Assembly: GCF_022201045.2 (NCBI RefSeq)
Contig: NC_068558.1
Location: forward strand, 42,861,501 to 42,925,500
Reading direction: 5' to 3'
Source of the DNA: Citrus sinensis
Lineage: Eukaryota > Streptophyta > Magnoliopsida > Sapindales > Rutaceae
DNA: 64,000 nucleotides
The number at the start of each line of letters is the position of its first letter. The stretch's first letter is position 1. The notes under the pieces are model-generated. The model was not told the DNA's origin, made no database searches, and saw only the letters and a list, made by a program, of their open reading frames with translations. Of this stretch, positions 56,600 to 64,000 are shown piece by piece. Made by a program: the position numbers and the translations under genes.

Positions 56600-57847
56600 T
56601 TCAGCTTTCTACCACGGATTGGGGACAACCCAAAACGGAGGTGGTTCAATCCTCAATACGTAGTGACCATCATAAAAATTTTGTGACCAATCAAAGTCGC
56701 CGGGGAAATTACCTCCACCATGACCACCGAGAGAGTGATTGTTATAAATCCTCTCCCAAGAATCGTCCGCACAATAGAATAAACTCTTTCGTAGTTTCGA
56801 ATAATCGTTGGCAGAGACTGATAGCGAGTGATTTCCACCCCAAAAAATAAACATTATCTCGCCGAATGGCGTCAGTTATAGATAAAATTCTCCATTGCTT
56901 TGAGTTTAAAATCGATATTGAAAGTCCAAAATTGACTGTCCTGTGCGGAGATCCCACGAACGGCTGCGTTAGGTTTCACGATTCTCCCAAAGATTCCACT
57001 GACTATGACTTCAAAGCTTTAGGAGGTTGCACAACACCTAGATCCCGCTTTTTCTGGGAGAGGAGGTTTATTTTGCATCAGTTTTACCGGTACATGTTGA
57101 TCAAAATCCCATGCTCCAAACAGACCTGAGGTACTGGGACTAAATGAATAAGGCATAAACACGACCATTCTTATTTGCATTTGAGTAAATAGCATCACAG
57201 TAATACCCTTGGCCGCGAACATCATCGAGGCTGTTCCATGCAGTTTCTCCTTGCTTCCAGAAAAAGCAATTTTAGACTTATTGTTGTATATTAAAATAAC
57301 GTTACTGCTTTTGTAGTAAAGCGGACTCGACGACAAAATCGCTTTGCGAAAGAAACACTCGTCTCTGAGTTGCTTTGTAGACATGAAAGTACGTACTCGA
57401 CTATGATCAGCTGATGACGATGAGTCAAGGACGACATCGCATCCCGATCCGGATGAAGCCGCCTCAACATCCGGAAAAGTTCCTGGAGGAGAAAGGAGAA
57501 TCCGGGTACAAGAGGAATGGGTTCAAAAGATAAGGATTGAGTCTTTCGTCTAAGAGTACGAGCCATCCGTGAGATGATCCAATACAATGCCGCCTCCCAA
57601 AGTCCCTGAAGACGCTCTTTCTCTGTAGCTGTAGGTAAAACTTTCCCTCGTCAACGCTATAGAAGCAGCAGCCATCTTCTTCTGGTTTTAAAGGGAACAT
57701 GAGCCAAGGGATTGCTTCCGATAATGGAATGTATTCCTTCACAATCCTACGCCATGAACAACAAACTATGCCTAAACGGATCTGCTCAATCCTGCTCCTC
57801 GATGATGCATTCGACTGCTTTTCGTTTTCCTCCATTCTGAACATCAT
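56600..57847 (-). pseudogene. F-box/DUF295-type protein pseudogene
   Basis: On the minus strand, overlapping frames carry pieces of a plant F-box protein with a C-terminal DUF295 (KIB-like) domain. In order: RIEQIRLGIVCCSWRRIVKEY (the end of an F-box), then WLMFPLKP, GSSHGWLVLLDERLNPYLLNPF, DECFFRKAILSSSPLY with VILIYNNKSKIAFS, WDFDQHVPVKLMQ, and GNHSLSVSANDYSKLRKSLFY. The pieces switch frame several times and no single reading covers more than about 125 residues, so I call it a pseudogene. The start of the F-box is missing. These proteins normally join SCF ubiquitin ligases. A recent pseudogene or an assembly with indel errors would look alike. Confidence 0.7.
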
Positions 57848-58464
57848 CGGAAGATGATTTGGAATTCTTATTTTATTTTATTTAATTTTTTTCTTCCTTT
57901 TTGGGAAAGGACTCTTGCTGCTTGGTGCCAACGTGGGATTATTAACTTTTAAATATTTATTTTTATTTTAATATTAATTAAACTAAATTTTCTAAGAATA
58001 AAACTTCGGAATATTTATCTTACAGTAGACCTTTACAACTAATTAACAATGTATATCATTTGAGGATCTTATTATTGAAGCCTGAAATGGAACGTATATG
58101 ATGATGAATTTTTTAATTGATAAAATTATTAAATCTCTCTGGACTCAAATAGTTAGCACTAATCTAAATATTGTACTATACTCAAGTTCAATATAAAACG
58201 GGCAAAGCACTTGATTCTCAAGTTCAGAATTATGCTGTGGAGTTGGTGATTAAATATGGAATTTTTAAATGCAGCTAATTAAACATAAACTAACTAATTT
58301 CAAAGTTTACCATTACCTAAATGTATGATGCCTCAAAAGCAAAACCAGATAAATAATACAGGCATACTTGCTAAACTAGAATGAAATTATAATATTATAT
58401 CAAATGCCTGTAATTTGCTTTTACGGTTTTACAAGGCATACAAGGACTCTTTTGTCTCCCCAAC

Positions 58465-58466
<2 letters not shown>
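57848..58466. other. Non-coding stretch between the F-box pseudogene and ATG9
   Basis: AT-rich DNA without a recognisable gene or element. It will include part of the ATG9 3' flank. Confidence 0.4.

Positions 58467-58500
<34 letters not shown>
58467..58500. repeat. 34-bp poly-C tract in the ATG9 3' flank
   Basis: An unbroken run of 34 C, followed by TCCTCCC, about 150 bp beyond the ATG9 stop. On the ATG9 sense strand this is poly-G, which could fold into G-quadruplexes in the 3'UTR if transcribed. Length is uncertain because of sequencing limits on homopolymers. Confidence 0.8.
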
Positions 58501-58503
<3 letters not shown>

Positions 58504-58652
58504 TCCCAAAGAGTAGGCCTACGCAGGCTCTAACCTCACAATGAATTTATGTACAACAAAGAATTAAGAGTTTCCCCCTTATAGAGATATCAGAGTCCGC
58601 CCAAGGAAACCCATTTACATTTTATCAATCTGAAAAACAACTGATTGTTCTA

Positions 58653-61600
58653 CTAAAGCCTTGGGGGCTCCAAATTCACACGGGGAGTTTCTGGAGGTTT
58701 GCCATTATAAATATCATCAAAATGAAGATTAACATCTCCACTTCCAGCTTCAAGGTCATCTATATATGAAGTACGAGATAATTTATGGGAATTCCTCCAG
58801 TATAAGAATTGTTCTTGCTCCTCTAAGCTTCTTTCTGACAGATTATCGTGAACATTAGTTTGTGCAGTGTAGTGGTTAAAATCAGGAGGTTCAAGAAAAC
58901 TTGACTGGGGCTGTGCATCATGTGGGCTAGTTCTAGCCCACCAATGGCTTCTGGTAGGCTGTGCTAAGTTATTGGAATCGTGATGCTGAAGTACACTCTC
59001 CCGGAAGAACGGAGCAGATGTTGAAGCCTCCAGATGAGTCTCTGATCGATCCCCATAGTCGTGGTCCCAGAATTGATCGTATCTAGCTTCGTTTTGTGTT
59101 GGCATCCAAAAATCACCCTGCTGCTGCTCAGTCACATCAAACGGTCCAGGTGGTATGTCTAGTGTATGGGTATGAGTGCGAGTATGACCAGCTGTCTGTT
59201 GATGTTGTGAGGTATAATACCAATCAAGAAGGTATGGGTGATTCCTTGGTTCTTCATCAATTAGCCACAACGAACCCAACTGATAACCAGTTCCATGGGC
59301 ATTGTAGGGCCATTCCCTAGATAAACTGCTGTTTCTCTCTCCATGGACTCTCAAACTGGGGCTCCCCCGCCACAGTCTAGGAGAAGAATATGCATGTCTA
59401 TTTCCTTGTCCCCGCACCTTCCGTTCCCTGAAACTTCTAAGGTTTAACAGGAACTGCTTTCCCTGAGCATTGGGTTCCCAAGAAGGATAACTACTCTGGA
59501 AGCTGCATGCAACAAAAATGGAATTTTTAGACAAGAGAAGCAAATACATAAGTCTCATCCATCCTATTTTCAGCATTGCTGCATTCACACCTCAAGAATG
59601 ATTTCTCCATTTTCCCTTGAGAGCTCCTCTGGGTACGAGGGGTATGATATGGAGAACCATAATTGCTGTTGCCGTGGTTCTGGAAATCAAAGGTGCTAAA
59701 ACTGCCCAATTTAATAGCAAAAAATCAAATCTCTTTGACGTGAAGCACAAAACAGCATTTATAATATGTTGTATGCCACAGAAATTCAATGCCTAAAATA
59801 AATAATTTCAAAATTGTGAATTAAAACGAGCTGAACACACCAACCTGCAAACATGACCAACACCTTCAACATCCACTGTGTAATCTGCAATGAACTGTAA
59901 AATGTCATCCACCCGCTGCAGCAAGGTAAGATAGAAAGACTTCGTTAAAACTATAATTTAGAATGTAAAGATAATTAACTAAACCAACAGTGTATTAAAA
60001 GAAAGTTTGAATAATAACCTTTGGAACGACAAATAACAGCAACAGTGGAGTAAGGAAAATTGAGGCCATCTCCTCAAGCAACATCATTCCAGTGTACTGC
60101 ATCACCCCCAAAAAAAAAATAAAAAATCACAATACCATGAACAAAAAAGCTCTAAACTCTTGTGTAAACAGTAAGAAATTATGGTCTTGGTGTCATCACA
60201 GTAATCTTCAAATGTCTGATAATTAACACTCCTAAATACAACAAAATGCCCAAGAGAACAAAAAATTAGCACACTATCTTGACTTTTGTTAACAGTACAC
60301 CAGCAAATTGAGCACATGGGTAAGGCTGTGGTAGGCATGGGATGATACGATCAAAGCACCTCAGCAAGATAAAATATCAACAACTTGCACATTTTATGAT
60401 CCTGTCTGTGACAATGAGATTTGAATCAATTTCAGCAAAGATATTCCTTTGACATCAGAATTCTATACCCCATATACCATTTTGCAAATATTAAATCAAA
60501 TTAGTCAATATTTTAAATCAAATAATTCATATTCTAAGATGCATTAGCAAATTTTCTACATCAGTTCTAGAAAGAAGGGCTCAACAACCACCAATTAATT
60601 TAAACTAGACAACAAAAATGGAAAAGGCTCAGATGTACAGGAGGAAAGACCAACTACCATTCCCAACAAAAATGAACCACTGACACTTCAATTTTATCAT
60701 CCTTTTTTATTTTGACAAGTGATAAATTCATTTAAAAAAATGACAGAGAACTCCTATGTAAATGTAATATAAACTAGCCACACATCCAAAACCTTAAATT
60801 CAAAGAACTGGGACAACTTGACAATATCAGGAGTGCTGTATTCACTTTAAAAAAAGATGACAACCATGCATTTTAATTGTACAAAAAAGGGGGGAGAAAT
60901 AAAAGTTCAAAAGTTTACCTGAAAGATTGTTTCAAACTCTATCCGGACCATCTCAGTATTTTCCTTACCACGCCATCTCTTTGGCATATAATGTGTATGT
61001 TGGACCACTATAGACATTGCTCCTTCTGGATCGAGAACCAAGAGCTCGTCTGTGACTGCAGCCCGGCTAATAGCTGTTATGGTTCCAAATACAGCAGCAT
61101 ACCATAACAAATTGCGACCAAATATCTACAAGATTTTAACAAAATGCATTAAATATTGCAATTTGCAAAGTAGCAATGATCAGCATTGTCAAACACATGA
61201 TCTGACTCAGAGGGTAAAGGTAAAAATATATTTACATGGCCTTCAAGCAGAGATTCCTCCAGGAATGCAATGATGATGAGCACAGCAGCAAAGCCACCAG
61301 AGACAAAAGAAATAAACTTAGCTAAGATGGAAATAATTGGCGATGGAAATTGCTTAAGGTAATCAGAAGCGTGGACTACACTACTATTGATGCGGTGCTT
61401 GAATAGATGGTCAACCTGTAGGAAAAATATGAAAACATTAACAAAAGGTTAATCTCTGTAGGGATAGTTATGAAAAGAGCATTTATTGTTCATGCTATTA
61501 TGAAAGAGTCGGGACATTAACCAAATCCTTCACTGACAACAAATTTACCCAATCACTTGAAGTCTCACTTGTTCACCACCACAAAATAAAAGAAAAACCC

Positions 61601-63407
61601 AGAGTCAACGTGCATCACTAAAAGTGAGGGAAATATGGTAATACCTCATTGAATTCCCTAAACATCCACTTTGATAAATTCGACCATCTTCGGGACGACG
61701 CAGTACTTGGATGGTTATAAAATTGTTCAGCATGCCTTAAGAAGAGATATACTACCATAAATATGACGAGAAATGGCGAAAGGAGAAGTATTGCAAGCCC
61801 AACAACCATAAGTCTTTTTCTTAATGTTTTAGGATTAGAAACGAAGTCCCTCCTGACACAAAAATTTCTGCAAAATGAACTAATTCTGGTCAGAAAATGA
61901 TTATGTAGAATAATTAAGAATCTTCCATGCCTCTCCAGAAGTGAAAAACAACATAGGTTCAGATCATGTTCAAATCACCCCTCCCAACATAGGCTAGCAT
62001 GGTGGCTACCCTTATGAACTTCAAATCCTAAGAAACCGGCACACAGTCAAGCTTTTAGGTATCACCATTAATGTTTATCACATCCTACGGCAAAAATTGA
62101 TATCATATTAACTCAATTTATTCATAGTGCAGAGCACATCAAGCTTATGCCATTCTTGTTTATGGTTGTCCAAGTAAATTAATTGCTTCGATACGAGAGC
62201 CATACGAAGAGATATGGCCTGAAACATTCTCGTAGACATAGTGAAAATATTTAGAGTTGGCATAATGAATGAAACTTAAGAGCTCAACTATCATCTATCC
62301 CAAAACAAAAGACTCATGACACATTCTAATGCATTTTCTAATACTAATTACAGTTAAAGTTTAAAGAAGAAGAAAAAGTATCCGACAGAGCAACATAATT
62401 GCAAGCCAACTTACCTATCAAACATGCTCTGCAGTATGCACCAATTCAAGGTCCATTCCAAGGTCTTGGTAAGTATTAGGCGATGTTGAACTCCATCTGA
62501 TCCGAATCTGACAGTTGGACCAGCCCCTGGGACCCACGAATAGATTGGAAAAGCAAGTACCCCTTTGTTGAGCATTCCAATCAAGTAGTTCTCCTTCCGC
62601 ATCAATCGCATCACGACGTCGTGAGCAGAAAGGTCCTTAACCACACAAAGTTGCTGTGAACTTTGTAATTGAACAACCTTCTCCAGAATGGTTGCCCAAG
62701 GCATGGTTTGAATTTCACTGTCCGTAACATGGAGACTGCAAAATGCCATCAAACTAAAAGATTTTACATCAAAGCAAAAGCAACGCTTTAAAACACTTTT
62801 GCACAGTTTGGATTCAGACTAACCTGTTATAGTAGAAGTGACGGATTCCAAGCGTATCCTTTAATTGAGTGAAAAATCTGAAAAAACAAAAGATCCAATA
62901 TATGGAAAATAACGCTAAATATCCAACAATAACAGCTTTGGAAAGCGTAAGAGGGGTTAATGGGTGCTCATGAAGAGCTTCCTTAGCAAGATCACAGGGC
63001 TTAATTCCAGATTCAACAGCATCCATACCACACTTTGCATTTCGGAGGCCATCCCAGTCAACAAACAGTAAGAAAAATGCTGAGAAACATATGGTGAAAC
63101 CCAGGCTCAAAAGCTCAACTATCCATTTAATAATAATGCACCGCAGACCTTTTTCACAATAGTAGCTATAAAGCCTTTCAAAGAAAAGATCCAAATCAGC
63201 AATTGGTGCAACGTTTAAACTTTCACCATTAAGTAGCCCTGCTGGGCTTTCACTACCAGGACTTGGAACCCTTCCATGTGCATAGTCAGACAACTCAATC
63301 TCAGGAGGTACATCATTAAGCAAGCCTGTTGTCAATGATGAATCACCACGCCATTTCCACCTGAATACACTGAGCGGATTTGCACCCCTTTGCCCACTGA
63401 ACATCAT
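58653..63407 (-). CDS. ATG9: Autophagy-related protein 9
   Basis: Nine coding exons on the minus strand: 63407-62824, 62735-62415, 61867-61645, 61415-61236, 61125-60919, 60096-60019, 59915-59845, 59701-59591, 59502-58653. All introns are GT-AG and phases agree, giving 874 aa, close to the Arabidopsis protein. ATG9 is the multispanning lipid scramblase of Golgi-derived vesicles that seeds the autophagosome membrane. The start (MMFSGQRGA) leads into a soluble N-terminus. Membrane segments include IIKWIVELLSLGFTICFSAF (exon 1), AVIVGYLALFSIYWIFCFF, LLLSPFLVIFMVVYLFL (exon 3) and FVSGGFAAVLIIIAFLEES (exon 4). The conserved core has MPWATILEKVVQLQ, ENYLIGMLNKGVLAFPI, LTKTLEWTLNWCILQSMFDR and HTHYMPKRWRGKENTE. 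The last exon encodes a long polar, low-complexity C-terminal tail. A likely 5'UTR acceptor (GCTTTTAG, 63417) precedes the ATG. Confidence 0.95.
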
Positions 63408-64000
63408 TTACAAACACTAAAAGCAGGGAAATGCAACCAGTCCATTCCCCGAATGGTGTAAATAATTGAGATTAGTCTCTTCTGTAAGCATGTATGAACA
63501 ACAACAACCCAAAAAAAAAAAAGGCATTAATATGTGCAAAGTGAAAGGCAGACTAAAATACACACAAATGTGAACCTTAACCAGAATATGAACATAACAG
63601 AAAACAATTTCCCCAAAAAAATTTTATATCACACTGACAACTTTTTCACTCGGTCAACAACTAATATTCAGAACCCTGAGATCTAATTAGTAACACTGCT
63701 GCATGCCTCTGTGTATAACTTTTCCTCAATATGATACACAGGAAAAGAATATTTGAAATACTTTTTAGAAAGTTAAAGCAGGAATCAATAAAGACAGGAG
63801 AATTTTGATTGCTCCAATGGTTCAGTCTCTAAACAGTGCATCCCAAGCAAACGATAACACATCTAAAACAAAAATTGCCATTTCCAATAGTCAATCAAGA
63901 TCAACATACATCATGGTTTATCTGTAATGTACATAAACCATACCAATGTATAACACAACCAAAATAGAAATTACAAAAAACATCTATAATCTGTAGCTGC
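63408..64000 (-). other. ATG9 5'UTR intron and upstream region
   Basis: The minus strand has a splice acceptor CCCTGCTTTTAG ending at 63417, ten bases before the ATG, so a 5'UTR intron probably starts here and extends past or near the window edge. No other gene is visible. Confidence 0.4.

Noticed and set aside
59096-59320. Plus-strand frame of 74 codons
   Set aside because: Antisense to the last ATG9 exon.
1-64000. CRISPR arrays, operons, bacterial promoters or a viral genome
   Set aside because: The window is plant nuclear DNA with spliced genes; no spaced direct-repeat array or prokaryotic gene order is seen.

Overview
This is nuclear DNA from a dicot plant. It is AT-rich, has short GT-AG introns, many small DNA-transposon remnants, and plant-specific families (AP2/ERF group IX, ATL RING-H2, hyoscyamine-6-dioxygenase-like oxygenases, plant ATG9). 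Protein similarity and gene order suggest a woody rosid, possibly Citrus or a relative. That assignment is recalled similarity, not a search.

Layout. (1) 0-27 kb is a gene-poor, repeat-rich half that carries a cluster of five ethylene response factors: one ERF1 orthologue (6.5-7.3 kb, minus) and two copies of a convergent two-gene module, each with a plus-strand small ERF facing a minus-strand small ERF (16.3/18.1 kb and 25.0/26.5 kb). In Arabidopsis ERF1 also sits beside small group IX ERFs, so this looks like an old cluster expanded locally. Between the genes are a solo LTR, two 1,007-bp hAT-type elements in opposite orientation, several MITEs and an AT-rich tandem-repeat block. (2) 27-34.5 kb holds a promoter-like GC/CT-rich repeat, LTR-like debris and an intronless cis-prenyltransferase (minus). 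(3) 34.7-40 kb is a tandem array of three 2-oxoglutarate/Fe(II) dioxygenases (minus). The two promoter-distal members have intact four-exon models and the third is a pseudogene. (4) 41.5-47.2 kb has an intronless ATL-type ubiquitin ligase (plus) and a kinesin-light-chain-like TPR protein with one intron (minus). (5) 47.2-58.6 kb is repeat-rich and contains a decayed galacturonosyltransferase fragment, a tRNA-Pro-like relic, two Tourist-like elements and an F-box/DUF295 pseudogene. (6) 58.65-63.4 kb is a full nine-coding-exon ATG9 gene (minus), with an upstream 5'UTR intron probably running towards the window end.

The ERFs would act in the nucleus on GCC-box promoters in ethylene/jasmonate/stress responses. 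The dioxygenases are secondary-metabolism candidates, the cis-prenyltransferase belongs to dolichol synthesis, and ATG9 is the autophagy scramblase. They do not form one pathway.

Most interesting point: in the small minus-strand ERF pair, one paralogue needs a 128-nt intron removed to reach its C-terminal activation motif. In the other, the equivalent GT-AG segment is 147 nt (49 codons), in frame, free of stops and filled by a poly-serine microsatellite, so it could be either translated or spliced out (exitron-like).
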